64,000 nt of DNA from Bacillus sp. JCM 19034. Lineage in GTDB: Bacteria > Bacillota > Bacilli > Bacillales > Bacillaceae_D. The position numbers were made by a program, and so were the translations under genes. Where the stretch lies: contig NZ_BAXR01000001.1 in NCBI RefSeq assembly GCF_001310635.1, positions 310,001 to 374,000 on the forward strand, written 5' to 3'. The stretch's first letter is position 1. The number at the start of each line of letters is the position of its first letter. Shown here piece after piece: positions 18,779-28,484 of the stretch. The notes below the pieces were generated by a model, which was not told the origin of the DNA, searched no databases, and worked only from the letters and a program-made list of their open reading frames with translations.

Positions 18779-20091
18779 ATGCCAAATCCAGTTGTGGCAA
18801 TCGTTGGTCGACCAAATGTCGGCAAATCGACGATTTTTAATCGGATTGTTGGAGAACGAGTTGCAATCGTAGAAGATATGCCTGGGGTCACTCGTGATAG
18901 AATATATAGCAAAGCAGAATGGCTAAATAGAGAATTTAATGTCATTGATACAGGTGGAATTGAACTCGGGGAAGAACCGTTGCTCGTTCAAATGCGTGCT
19001 CAAGCGGAGCTTGCTATTAAAGAGGCTGATGTTATTATTTTTATTGTAAATGGTCGTGAGGGGGTCACATCCGCTGATCAAGAAGTAGCTAATCTTTTAT
19101 TTCGCTCTGATAAGCCGATCGTTTTAGGTGTAAATAAAATTGACAATCCAGATATGCAAGAACAGCTTTATGAATTTTATTCATTAGGAATGGATACACC
19201 TTATCCTATCTCAGGTGCTCATGGATTAGGGTTAGGAGATTTATTAGATAAAGTAATTGAGCATTTCCCTGAAGAAGAAGAGGAACTGTATGACGAGGAT
19301 ACGATTCGGATTGCGTTAATAGGTCGTCCGAATGTTGGGAAATCATCGCTTGTCAATGCGATGTTAGGTGAAGAACGGGTCATTGTAAGTAATATTCCTG
19401 GTACAACTCGTGATGCGATAGATACCGCTTTTTCACAAGGTGAACAAGAATATGTATTAATTGATACGGCAGGTATGAGAAAACGTGGGAAAGTATATGA
19501 AGCAACCGAAAAATATAGTGTCCTTCGTTCCTTAAGAGCGATTGAACGCTCTAATGTTGTGTTAGTTGTCATCGACGCAGAAGAGGGTCTCATTGAACAG
19601 GATAAAAAATAGCTGGATATGCCCATGAAGCTGGTAGAGCAGTTATTATCGTTGTTAATAAATGGGATGCAGTGGAGAAAGATGACAAAACGATGCAAAA
19701 TTTCACGCGAAAACTAAGGGATGAATTGCTGTTCTTAACATATGCTCCTATTCTATTTGTTTCGGCAAAAACAAAGCAACGGTTACATACTGTACTACCA
19801 ATGGTTCGTAAAGTTTCTGAAAACCATCATTTACGTGTACCGACAAATGTATTAAATGATATGATTATGGATGCAGTAGCGATGAATCCAACGCCAACTG
19901 ATAAAGGACGTCGTTTGAGAATAAATTACGTAACTCAAGTGGCCGTACAGCCACCAACATTTGTCTTTTTTGTTAATGAACCAGAGTTAATGCATTTTTC
20001 ATATGAGCGTTTTCTAGAAAATCGTTTAAGAGATACGTTTGAATTTGAAGGGACACCTATAAAAATTATAGCTAGAAAGAAAAATAGTTAA
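18779..20091 (+). CDS. der: Ribosome biogenesis GTPase Der (one frameshift)
   Basis: An essential double GTPase for 50S subunit assembly. Two G domains (each GRPNVGKS with DTGG or DTAGM) are followed by a KH-like C-terminal domain ([21 protein letters not shown]). The frame is lost in the A run 19604-19609 (6 for 7), where [17 protein letters not shown] is expected, and resumes with NKWDAVEKD, the G4 motif of the second domain. Corrected length is about 437 residues. ATG 18779 is chosen from conservation of [13 protein letters not shown]; its ribosome site is weak (AAAGGTTGTGG). Confidence 0.95.
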
Positions 20092-20105
20092 AGGGAGTAG
20101 ATGAA

Positions 20106-20728
20106 ATGGGAGAAGGAGCTATTGCAATTTCATTACTATTTGTCATAATCATTAGTTATCTCCTTGGTTCAATCAGCTTTAGTTATATCATTGCAAAAAA
20201 AATAAAAAAAGTTGATATCCGTCAGCATGGAAGTGGTAATGCCGGTGCAACAAATACATTGCGTGTGCTCGGTGTAGGTCCGGCTATTTTTGTGTTAAGT
20301 TTAGATATTGCTAAAGGAATCGCTGCAGTGTGGTTAGGTCATGCTTTTGCCCCTGATGAGGCTGGTGTATTTCCGGCTTTAGCGGGATTTGCAGCGATTG
20401 CTGGACATAATTGGCCTATTTATTATGGTTTTCGTGGTGGAAAAGGAGTAGCAACGACAATTGGTGTGTTAGCAACACTTGTTTTTTACCAGCATTGTAT
20501 GCCGGTATAATTGCAATCGGAAGTATTTTCATTACTCGTTATGTTTCTTTAGGTTCGATTATATTTGTCATCGGTACTCCTTTATTTATGGTGCTATTAT
20601 TCGACTATCCTAATCCTTATATTTATTTAACCATTGTTATTGCTGTTTTGTTAATTTGGAGACATCAAACGAATATAAAACGACTTCTTACTGGTCAAGA
20701 AAGTAAGATTGGACAAAAAAGTAAATGA
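20106..20728 (+). CDS. plsY: Acyl-phosphate glycerol-3-phosphate acyltransferase PlsY (one frameshift)
   Basis: An integral membrane enzyme that makes 1-acyl-glycerol-3-phosphate. Signature loops are [12 protein letters not shown] (residues about 42-53), GHNWP and [12 protein letters not shown] missing T in the run 20482-20487 truncates the frame after LATLVF; the continuation [13 protein letters not shown] is in the next frame. Corrected length is about 207 residues. In B. subtilis plsY (yneS) lies elsewhere; here it is between der and gpsA, so two consecutive steps of phosphatidate synthesis are adjacent. Confidence 0.93.
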
Positions 20729-20751
20729 ATATATATTGAGGTGGAAGAGAT

Positions 20752-21801
20752 TTGAAACGAGTAGCCGTTATAGGAGCAGGTAGCTGGGGAAGTGCTTTAG
20801 CAATGGTGCTTGCTGATAATAATCATGATGTCCGTATTTGGGCAAGAAGATCAGAACAAATTAAGGAAATAAATGCTCATCATACGAATAAAGAATATTT
20901 ACCAGGTATTGTACTACCTGAAAAGGTAAAAGCCTTCGAAAAAATGGAACAAGCTCTTCAAAATGTTGATGTCGTTATTATTGTTGTACCGACGAAAGCA
21001 ATCAGGGAAACGATTAGGGAATTAACGAAAAAATTGATTAATAAAGTTATGATTATTCATGCAAGTAAAGGTATTGAACCTGGTAGCCATAAAAGAATAT
21101 CTGAGATGATTGAAGAGGAAATGCAAGCTTCCGGAAAGCTAGAACACGTTGTTGCTTTATCAGGTCCAAGCCATGCAGAAGAAGTGAGTAGAAGACAGCC
21201 GACAACGGTAACGGTTTCCTCAAAAAGTGAGCAAGCTTCTGAGTTTGCTCAAGATTTATTTTTCAACCAACATTTTCGGGTTTATACAAATCCAGATTTA
21301 ATTGGTGTTGAAAATTGGAGGAGCATTGAAAAATATTATTGCTTTAGTATGCGGATTAACGGAAGGACTTCAGTTAGGAGATAACTCTAAAGCAGCGATT
21401 ATGACTCGTGGGTTAACGGAAATAGCACGACTTGGGATGAAACTCGGGCTAATCCAATGACATTTGCTGGTTTATCAGGCTTAGGTGATTTGATCGTGAC
21501 GTGTACAAGTTTACATTCTCGTAATTTTCGAGCAGGATTAATGTTAGGAAAAGGAAAAACATTAAATGAAACTCTTGATGAAATGGGTATGGTCGTTGAG
21601 GGAGTACGGACTGCCCAAGCAGCATATGAGTTAGCCAATAAGTTACAGGTTGACATGCCTATTACAATAGCTCTATATAAAGTGCTTTTTGAACAAATGA
21701 AACCTCAAGAAGCAGCCGAAGAATTGATGGGACGAGTAAAAAAGCATGAAGTTGAAGATTTGCCCGTAGATCTTATACATTCAACTTATAAAGAAGATTA
21801 G
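20752..21801 (+). CDS. gpsA: Glycerol-3-phosphate dehydrogenase [NAD(P)+] GpsA (two frameshifts)
   Basis: Reduces dihydroxyacetone phosphate to the sn-glycerol-3-phosphate used by PlsY. The Rossmann motif [10 protein letters not shown] is at residues 7-16, [10 protein letters not shown] near 103 and SGPSHAEEV near 140. An extra A at 21311-21314 and a missing G at 21446-21448 break the frame; between them the protein reads [14 protein letters not shown], which carries the catalytic lysine, and after them [14 protein letters not shown]. Corrected length is about 349 residues. The start is TTG 20752 after GAGGTGG. Confidence 0.94.
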
Positions 21802-21880
21802 GATAAATAGTTAGTTGCTCTCACCATCTGTTAACCAATGCATATGATATGGTGATTATAGATTTGAGGGAGGGCGAACC

Positions 21881-22144
21881 ATGGTTGGAAATAATGATTC
21901 ATTTATGGATCAGATTCAGAAAAAGACGAGTGTGAAACCAGATCAAATTATGAAACTAGCTAATTCAGTTAGTTCGGCTAATTTGCAAGATGAAAAGACA
22001 GTTCGACAGCTTATTGCTCAAGTAGCTAAGCTTGCTAATAAAGAAGTACCAAAAGAAAAAGAAGACCAAATCGTCAATGCAATTGTAAACAACAATATGC
22101 CTGCAGATTTCGCTTCACTTGCTAAATTGTTAAACAAAAAGTAA
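21881..22144 (+). CDS. Stage VI sporulation protein F-like protein
   Basis: An 87-residue hydrophilic protein with the pattern QKKTSVKPDQIMKLANS and DEKTVRQLIAQVAKLANK that I associate with the SpoVIF family, a late mother-cell regulator of coat genes in B. subtilis (YjcC). The start ATG 21881 follows GAGGGAGGG. Family membership rests on memory of the motif and is likely but not certain. Its position after gpsA differs from B. subtilis spoVIF. Confidence 0.65.
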   Translation: MVGNNDSFMDQIQKKTSVKPDQIMKLANSVSSANLQDEKTVRQLIAQVAKLANKEVPKEKEDQIVNAIVNNNMPADFASLAKLLNKK

Positions 22145-22250
22145 AGTTTACAACTTAGGCAATATCACAAGCATGTTCCATCTAGGAGCATATACTTTAC
22201 TGAAAGAATATAATAATAGGGCTGTGTTTTAGACGAAGGGTTTCGTCATT

Positions 22251-22285
22251 GTTGAAGGAGTGTGCCCCGCTTCTTCAACTTTTTA
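22251..22285 (+). terminator. Intrinsic terminator after the SpoVIF-like gene
   Basis: GTTGAAGGA (22251-22259) pairs with TTCTTCAAC (22271-22279) with one G-U pair, then five T. It separates the gpsA/SpoVIF-like region from yphE. Confidence 0.75.
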
Positions 22286-22376
22286 TGTTTAAACGTTCGT
22301 AAGTCTGTCACGTTGTTTTTGGACAAGTATGTTATAATAACTGTTAAAAGATTATGAAAGAAGGAAGGGAACTCAA

Positions 22377-22579
22377 TTGTCACAAGCGATGTTTAATATG
22401 TGGGTTTCATTTTTTGCACTTGCCTAATGTTTGTTTCGGCAGGTACAGCGATATTTAGTCGAGAGAAATTATCCGGTTGGGTTCAAAAAGTAGTTTTATC
22501 ATTTTCATTTATTTGTTTAGTGGTTGCTGGGATTATTGTGTTTATCATTGTCATTGGAGGTCCTACTGCAACAGTTTAA
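22377..22579 (+). CDS. yphE: Small membrane protein YphE, DUF2768 (one frameshift)
   Basis: Too short and broken to appear as one frame. TTG 22377 (AAGGAAGGG 7 nt upstream) starts SQAMFNMWVSFFALA, then one base is missing at about 22425 and the next frame continues MFVSAGTAIFSREKL and a C-terminal hydrophobic segment ending IIVIGGPTA. The corrected 67 residues agree with the small DUF2768 protein YphE, including the GPTA-like end. Two membrane segments; function unknown. It lies just ahead of yphF, as in B. subtilis. Confidence 0.75.
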
Positions 22580-22600
22580 GTTAAAAGGAGCTAAAGTGGT

Positions 22601-23353
22601 ATGAAGCGAACATTTAATTATATAGTGGTAGCATTATTAAGTAGCATTTTTCTTTCTGGGTGCTTCCTACCGGATGAACAACGCCTTGAAAATCAAATCA
22701 CTTATCCCGATCAGTTACAAGCTGTTCAGTCTGCTATTGAACAATTTCAAATAGATACAGGTGTATTACCCATTTATACGTTTGATGAACATACTTCACT
22801 ATATAATCGTTACATAGTCGATTTCAACCAATTGGTGCCGCAATATTTACAACAACCACCTGGTACTGCTTTTGAGAATGGTGGTGTGTTTCGTTATGCA
22901 CTCGTCAATGTCGAGGATGAACCAGAGGTTAAAGTTATTGATTTACGACCGCAATCCACTATTCAGCAGTACCATCGAAGGGTCAATGATTATATTAGGA
23001 AGCATACATATGTTCCAATTAAAGAAATCGTTGATAATGGATTGTTTATGCTTGATTTTGAAGAGCTTGGCTTTTCCGAGGAGCCACTAGTGAAAAGTCC
23101 TTATACGGATCAGTTCTTACCATTATTGTTTACAAATGACCATGAGGTTGTCATAGATTATCGACTGGACCTTTATCAAATGTTGACAGAGCACGAGCAT
23201 GATTTTGAAGAAGGGGAAGACATTCGCCCTATACTAGTTGAACATTCTCACTTTGTCCCTGCAAGGAGTGTTCCATATGTAATTGATGAACACGGGGAGC
23301 CTGTCTATGAAATGTCTCTAAGAAATAAAAATCATAAAAAAATTGGTCTATAA
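22601..23353 (+). CDS. yphF: Lipoprotein YphF
   Basis: A 250-residue secreted protein with an N-terminal signal and lipobox LSGC (cysteine at residue 21), so it should be a lipid-anchored surface protein. The mature part is acidic with no motif I recognise. Its place between yphE and spoIVA equals B. subtilis yphF. AAAGGAG precedes ATG 22601, which is 21 nt after yphE; the two are probably co-transcribed. Confidence 0.82.
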   Translation: MKRTFNYIVVALLSSIFLSGCFLPDEQRLENQITYPDQLQAVQSAIEQFQIDTGVLPIYTFDEHTSLYNRYIVDFNQLVPQYLQQPPGTAFENGGVFRYALVNVEDEPEVKVIDLRPQSTIQQYHRRVNDYIRKHTYVPIKEIVDNGLFMLDFEELGFSEEPLVKSPYTDQFLPLLFTNDHEVVIDYRLDLYQMLTEHEHDFEEGEDIRPILVEHSHFVPARSVPYVIDEHGEPVYEMSLRNKNHKKIGL

Positions 23354-23356
23354 GAT

Positions 23357-23398
23357 CCTTCTTTTTGATATATATAATCAGAGGAAGGGGCTTTTTTT
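23357..23398 (+). terminator. Intrinsic terminator after yphF
   Basis: CCTTCTTTTTGAT pairs imperfectly with ATCAGAGGAAGG (to 23388), then a run of eight T. It starts 3 nt after the yphF stop. Confidence 0.75.
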
Positions 23399-23444
23399 TG
23401 TATGGACCCTTCTCGGTAGCTAAGAGATTTCATTCTACTAGTAA

Positions 23445-23508
23445 CTTCTTGTCATAAACCTTGTACACCATCATAGTAATGGTAATGTCCAAGGTTTGTT
23501 TTAAGAAG
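23445..23508. repeat. Long imperfect hairpin upstream of spoIVA
   Basis: Nested arms CTTCTT (23445-23450)/AAGAAG (23503-23508), AAACCTTG (23456-23463)/CAAGGTTT (23490-23497) and CCAT/ATGG form a 64-nt stem-loop. No T run follows on either strand, so it is not a simple terminator. It lies 44 nt before the spoIVA start. Confidence 0.5.
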
Positions 23509-23552
23509 TAGGTAGATGAATCTCAAATCTTTACTGATCGGGAGGGGATCAT

Positions 23553-25029
23553 GTGGAAAAGGTTGATATTTTCAAGGATATTGCCGAACGAACAGGCGGT
23601 GATATTTATCTAGGGTTGTAGGTGCAGTTCGAACAGGGAAATCGACATTCATTAAAAAATTTATGGAGCTAGTCGTACTCCCGAATATTGAAAATGAAGC
23701 AGAAAAAGCAAGAGCACAAGATGAATTACCACAAAGTGCAGCCGGAAAAACCATCATGACAACAGAACCTAAGTTTGTACCCAATCAAGCGGTTTCGGTA
23801 CATGTTGATGATGGATTAGATGTCAATATACGTTTAGTTGATTGTGTTGGCTATGCTGTACCAGGTGCAAAAGGTTATGAAGATGAGCATGGCCCAAGAA
23901 TGATCAACACTCCTTGGTACGAAGAGCCGATTCCGTTCCAAGAAGCAGCTGAAATTGGAACGAGAAAGGTCATTCAAGAACATTCAACACTTGGTATTAT
24001 TGTAACCACGGATGGAACAATCGGTGAAATCCCACGACATGACTATAAAGAATCAGAACAACGAGTAGTCGAAGAGTTAAAAGAAGTTGGTAAGCCGTTT
24101 ATCATGGTTATAAATAGTGTTCGTCCTCAACACCCAGAAACAGAACAATTAAGAAAAAGTTTAAGTGAAGAATATGATATTCCTGTCCTTACAATGAGCA
24201 TTGAAGGGATGACTGACCACGACATTAATAATGTTCTAAGAGAAGTACTTTATGAATTTCCTGTTCATGAAGTAAACGTGAATTTACCTAGTTGGGTTAT
24301 GGTTCTTCGGGAGGAGCACTGGCTTCGTCAAAGTTACGAAGAATCAGTAAGAGAAACAGTACAAGATATAAAACGATTACGAGATGTTGATCGTGTTGTT
24401 GGACATTTTACAGAATATGAGTTTATTGAGCAGGCACGATTAGCTGGAATTGAAATGGGGCAAGGGGTAGCAGAAATTGATTTATATGCACCTGATGATT
24501 TGTATGATCAAGTATTAAAAGAAGTTGTTGGTGTAGAAATCCGTGGAAAGGATCACCTCTTACAACTAATGCAAGAATTTGCTCATGCAAAGGAAGAATA
24601 TGATCAAGTCGCCGATGCCTTGCGTATGGTTAAGCAAACAGGCTATGGAATCGCTGCACCTGCATTGTCTGACATGAGTTTAGACGAACCTGAAATTATC
24701 AGGCAAGGCTCTCGTTTTGGTGTAAGGCTTAAAGCAGTAGCTCCTTCTATTCATATGATTAAAGTCGATGTTGAATCAGAGTTTGCACCAATTATCGGAC
24801 TGAAAAGCAAAGTGAAGAGCTTGTTCGTTATTTAATGCAAGATTTTGAAGAGAATCCGCTCTCGATTTGGAATTCGGATATCTTCGGTCGATCATTAAAT
24901 TCAATCGTTCGAGAAGGCATTTCAGCAAAGCTTTCCCTTATGCCAGAAAATGCACGCTACAAATTAAAAGAAACGCTTGAGAGAATCATTAATGAAGGCT
25001 CAGGAGGATTAATCGCCATTATCCTGTAA
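23553..25029 (+). CDS. spoIVA: Stage IV sporulation protein A (two frameshifts)
   Basis: The ATPase that polymerises on the forespore surface and forms the base of the spore coat. The P-loop GAVRTGKST is near residue 22. The first break (23613-23615, GGG for GGGG) falls just before the P-loop, giving LGVVGAVRTGKS when repaired. The second (near 24798) falls before EELVRYLMQDFEENPLS. The corrected length, 492 residues, equals B. subtilis SpoIVA exactly. GTG 23553 follows GGAGGGG and gives the conserved MEKVDIFKDIAERTGGD start. Confidence 0.96.
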
Positions 25030-25058
25030 AAAGTGAAATAAATAGTTGAATAATGTAA

Positions 25059-25125
25059 AAAGTAGCACTTCAATTGAACTGATATTGTGATCAATGATTG
25101 AAGGTGCTACTTTCTTTTGCTTTTT
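25059..25125 (+). terminator. Strong intrinsic terminator after spoIVA
   Basis: A 16-bp stem (25059-25074 with 25097-25113, one bulged G) is followed by TTTCTTTTGCTTTTTT. Only 215 nt separate spoIVA from mtrB, so there is no room for hbs or folE here. Confidence 0.92.
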
Positions 25126-25162
25126 TATTTAGGAATATGCTAAGATTTTTACATATGCTCTT

Positions 25163-25190
25163 GTGACAGCGTAAAATTAGAATGTATGAT
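25163..25190 (+). promoter_or_regulatory. Probable sigma-A promoter for mtrB
   Basis: GTGACA (25163-25168) and TATGAT (25185-25190) are separated by 16 nt, each one mismatch from consensus. It sits between the spoIVA terminator and mtrB. Confidence 0.5.
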
Positions 25191-25244
25191 ACTATATGTG
25201 TATGAGGATTAGCCGAGAAAATGATCGGATAGGAGAGTTTTAGA

Positions 25245-25463
25245 ATGAGTAATCAAAATGAATATTTTGTGATTAAAGCTATGGAAAATGGTGTTAACGT
25301 AATAGGATTAACTAGAGGATCAGATACACGGTTCCATCATTCAGAAAAGCTTGACAAGGGTGAAGTGATGATTGCCCAATTCACTGAACATACTTCAGCA
25401 GTAAAAATTCGCGGGCATGCTATTATTCAAACAAGTTATGGGAAGATTGATACGAAAGAATAA
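25245..25463 (+). CDS. mtrB: trp RNA-binding attenuation protein TRAP
   Basis: A 72-residue subunit of the 11-mer ring that, with bound tryptophan, wraps G/UAG-repeat [14 protein letters not shown] and [12 protein letters not shown] with [15 protein letters not shown] contain the tryptophan pocket and the Lys/Arg residues that contact RNA in this family. GGAGAG precedes ATG 25245. Its target leader is in this window at 34617-34725. In B. subtilis mtrB follows folE (mtrA); folE is absent here. Confidence 0.97.
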   Translation: MSNQNEYFVIKAMENGVNVIGLTRGSDTRFHHSEKLDKGEVMIAQFTEHTSAVKIRGHAIIQTSYGKIDTKE

Positions 25464-25494
25464 TTATCAGATAAGGATTTTTGGGGGACATACA

Positions 25495-26276
25495 ATGGGA
25501 AGTTTATGTTTATTTGAAGAGAATATCGAGGCAATTAAAGAGCAGTTTAACCAAGCAATAAAACATCATTATTTACAATCGTATGTTTCAAAGGTTGAAG
25601 TAGATAATGATAAAATTCGTTTTTTATATGCGATGTTACATAATAGGATTGCCAAGCACGATTTAGATGTATTTATTTTGTCAACTTTGTTAGTTCAAGC
25701 TGGGCTTGATTTACATGATAAAGTGACACTACAAGATGTACATACTGATCACTTAAGAAAAAGAAGACAATTAACCGTTTTAGCAGGTGATTATTATGTG
25801 GCACTTTATTATCATTTGCTTGCTAAAAGTGGCAATGTTCCCCTCATTCAAAAATTAGTTATACGATTCAACAAATTAATGAAGTGAAAATGAAACATTA
25901 TGAACAAGAGCGACTAACATTGAAAGAGTTTGAAGGCATCGTTAACATTGTTGAAACAGGCTTAATGCAACAAATCGCTTCACACTTTGATGAAAAAAAA
26001 TGGCAGATTTTAATAAAAGAATTCTTTTATTTAAAAAAGCTTATTACTGAAAAAGAAACCTGGCTGTCGGGAAATGAAACGGTTTTTATGAAAACGATGC
26101 AAAAGGAATATACACGTAATCGCCTCGAGTTTATCCTCGATCAAAAAATTGAAGAATTAAAAGACCGGATTTTACAATTTACAGAATCATGGACGTCAAT
26201 GAAGCCGTTTGTTATATGGCATATTGATAATCTTAGTTACTATGATTCCATAGAGAATATCGCAGAGGGTGAATGA
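25495..26276 (+). CDS. hepS: Heptaprenyl diphosphate synthase component 1, HepS (one frameshift)
   Basis: The small non-catalytic subunit of heptaprenyl diphosphate synthase, which sets menaquinone side-chain length. [21 protein letters not shown] is the recognisable core. The frame breaks near 25857 by one missing A ([16 protein letters not shown] expected) and resumes to the stop at 26276. Corrected length is about 260 residues. ATG 25495 follows GGGGGAC. It is 31 nt after mtrB and overlaps the menG leader, so it is in one operon with menG. Confidence 0.9.
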
Positions 26277-26277
26277 A

Positions 26278-26997
26278 ATGTCTCAAACGAAAGAGGAACG
26301 TGTCCATCAAGTGTTCCAATCAATTTATAAAAAGTATGATGTTATGAACTCAGTTATTAGCTTTCAACGTCATAAGGCATGGCGGAAAGATACAATGAAA
26401 AGAATGAATGTTAAAAAAGGAAATCACGCTTTAGACCTTTGTTGCGGGACTGCTGACTGGACGATCGCATTAGCCGAAGCCATTGGGAGTAATGGACAAG
26501 TCATTGGGTTGGATTTTAGTGAAAACATGTTAAAAATCGGAAAAGAAAAACTTAATGACTTACAACTGAATCATGCTCATCTAGTGCTTGGTAACGCGAT
26601 GGATTTGCCTTATGAATCAAATTCATTTGATTTTGTAACAATTGGATTTGGCCTACGTAATGTGCCTGATTATATGAGAGTTTTAAACGAAATGTATCGC
26701 GTTACAAAACCAGGTGGAAAAGTCGTTTGTTTAGAAACATCACAACCGACAATTCCAGTTTTTAAACAATTATACTTCTTTTATTTTAAGAGGGTTATGC
26801 CGCTTTTCGGAAAACTATTTGCCAAAAGTTATCAGGAGTATTCCTGGCTCCAAGAATCGACCATGTCATTTCCTGACCGCGATACACTGGCAAAAATGTT
26901 TGAGAAAACCGGTTTAGAAAATGTGACAGTAAAACCTTATTCTGGTGGGGTTGTAGCGATGCATATGGGGATAAAACCGATGGAAGATAAGAGATAG
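26278..26997 (+). CDS. menG: Demethylmenaquinone methyltransferase
   Basis: A SAM-dependent C-methyltransferase for the last step of menaquinone synthesis (UbiE/MenG family). The SAM motif DLCCGTADW is near residue 54, GNAMDLPY near 104 and FGLRNVPD near 122. ATG 26278 follows GAGGGTG; a GTG 9 nt earlier is in frame but lies closer to the site. 239 residues, usual length. It starts 2 nt after hepS and is 10 nt before the ubiA-like gene. Confidence 0.95.
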   Translation: MSQTKEERVHQVFQSIYKKYDVMNSVISFQRHKAWRKDTMKRMNVKKGNHALDLCCGTADWTIALAEAIGSNGQVIGLDFSENMLKIGKEKLNDLQLNHAHLVLGNAMDLPYESNSFDFVTIGFGLRNVPDYMRVLNEMYRVTKPGGKVVCLETSQPTIPVFKQLYFFYFKRVMPLFGKLFAKSYQEYSWLQESTMSFPDRDTLAKMFEKTGLENVTVKPYSGGVVAMHMGIKPMEDKR

Positions 26998-27006
26998 GAG
27001 CCGATT

Positions 27007-27885
27007 GTGTTGGTTAGAAAATTAAAAATCATCTTAGAAATGATCAAGTTTGAACATACTGTTTTTGCTTTACCTTTTGCTTTTTTGGGAGCGATACTTG
27101 GTAGTTTTATTATTCGGGGAGAGTTCCCTTCTCTTTCGGAATGGATATGGATTACTCTTGCCATGGTAGGGGCAAGAAGTGCTGCTATGTCTTTAAACCG
27201 AGTCATAGATGCCCAAATTGATAAGCACAATCCAAGAACAGCCAAACGAGCGATTCCAGCTGGATTAGTTTCAAAAATGGAAGTGTGGTTATTTATTGTT
27301 ATATCATTTGTTGTTCTGTTTTTTGCAGCGTACCAATTAAATATGCTTGCTGTGTATCTGTTGCCGATTGCGGTCTTTTTTCTTGTTATTTACTCATATA
27401 CAAAAAGATTTACTTGGACTTGTCATCTCATATTAGGAATTACAATTGGTATAGCACCATTAGGTGGTTGGGTCGGAGCAACAGCTACATTACCAGCTGA
27501 AGCTTTTTTATTATTTTCTGCTGTTGCATTTTGGATTGCCGGATTTGATGTTATTTATGCAACACAAGATGCGAGTTATGATAAAGAGCATGGTTTGTTT
27601 TCTATACCAAGTCGTTTTGGGATAAAACGGGCATTGGTCATTGCTAGAGGTTTTCATTTAATTAGCTTTCTCTCCTTTTTAAGTTTATTTTTTGTAACGC
27701 CGTTAGGATGGCTTTATTTTGTTGGGGTGATAATTGCTGGCGGGATACTTGTATATGAACACTCTCTCGTGTCAGAGCATGATTTATCGAAGGTACAAAT
27801 CGCCTTCTTTCCTATGAATGGGATATTGAGTGTTGTGTTATTTCTTTTTACGATTGGGGATGTACTCATATGGACCAATCTTTAA
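27007..27885 (+). CDS. mqnP: UbiA-family prenyltransferase, likely MqnP
   Basis: A 292-residue integral membrane prenyltransferase with about eight hydrophobic segments. The first aspartate motif reads NRVIDAQID (near 60-68), followed by NPRTAKRAIPAG; the second is DVIYATQDASYD (near 178-190). Both bind prenyl diphosphate through Mg. The neighbours UbiX-like and MqnA indicate it prenylates the dihydroxynaphthoate of the futalosine route rather than 4-hydroxybenzoate; that is inference. GTG 27007 follows TAGGAG by 6 nt. Confidence 0.85.
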   Translation: MLVRKLKIILEMIKFEHTVFALPFAFLGAILGSFIIRGEFPSLSEWIWITLAMVGARSAAMSLNRVIDAQIDKHNPRTAKRAIPAGLVSKMEVWLFIVISFVVLFFAAYQLNMLAVYLLPIAVFFLVIYSYTKRFTWTCHLILGITIGIAPLGGWVGATATLPAEAFLLFSAVAFWIAGFDVIYATQDASYDKEHGLFSIPSRFGIKRALVIARGFHLISFLSFLSLFFVTPLGWLYFVGVIIAGGILVYEHSLVSEHDLSKVQIAFFPMNGILSVVLFLFTIGDVLIWTNL

Positions 27886-28484
27886 AAGTGAAGGGGACGT
27901 ATACGGTTGGGATAACAGGGGCAAGTGGTGCCCAGTACGGTATTAGACTTGTTCAAAAGCTATTATCTATATCATGTAAAGTACATCTTGTGTTAACAGA
28001 AGCTGCATGGCAAGTTTTTCAATTAGAGTTGAATTTAGATACAAGTAATCGAGAAAAACTGTTGAATCAACTTTTTTCAGAAAATAGCGAGAGGTTACAA
28101 ATTCATTCCTTGAATGATTACAGTGCGGCGATTGCAAGTGGTTCCTACCAGCATGATGGCATGGTGATCATTCCCTGTTCAATGGGGACTCTTTCAAGTA
28201 TCGCAAGTGCCTCCTCTAATAATTTGTTAGAACGGGCCGCAGATGTTATGTTAAAAGAGAAACGAAAACTAATTATCGTACCACGAGAAACACCTTTAAA
28301 TGAAATTCATTTAGAAAACATGTTGAAGCTTTCAAAAATGGGTGTAACAATTTTACCTGCAATGCCAGGTTTCTATCAACAGCCTACCGATATTAATGAT
28401 TTAATTGATTTTGTCGTTGGGAAAGTCCTCGACAATTTAGGGGTAGATCATTCTTTGTTTACTCGATGGGGGGAGAAGTCATGA
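27870..28484 (+). CDS. ubiX: UbiX-family flavin prenyltransferase
   Basis: A 204-residue flavoprotein of the UbiX/Pad1 family that makes prenylated FMN for UbiD-type decarboxylases. VGITGASGAQYG near residue 12 is the FMN-binding start, and PCSMGTLSSIASASSNNLLERAAD with VPRETPLNEIHLENM are the family signatures. It overlaps the end of the prenyltransferase gene by 16 nt and shares ATGA with mqnA, so the three are tightly coupled. Its partner UbiD-type decarboxylase is not in this window. Confidence 0.92.
   Translation: MDQSLKVKGTYTVGITGASGAQYGIRLVQKLLSISCKVHLVLTEAAWQVFQLELNLDTSNREKLLNQLFSENSERLQIHSLNDYSAAIASGSYQHDGMVIIPCSMGTLSSIASASSNNLLERAADVMLKEKRKLIIVPRETPLNEIHLENMLKLSKMGVTILPAMPGFYQQPTDINDLIDFVVGKVLDNLGVDHSLFTRWGEKS

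Noticed and set aside
19604-19609. Programmed frameshifting at A runs (der, ypiA, cheR and others)
   Set aside because: The same kind of lesion occurs in many unrelated genes and also at non-slippery sites; no stimulatory structures recur. Sequencing error is simpler.
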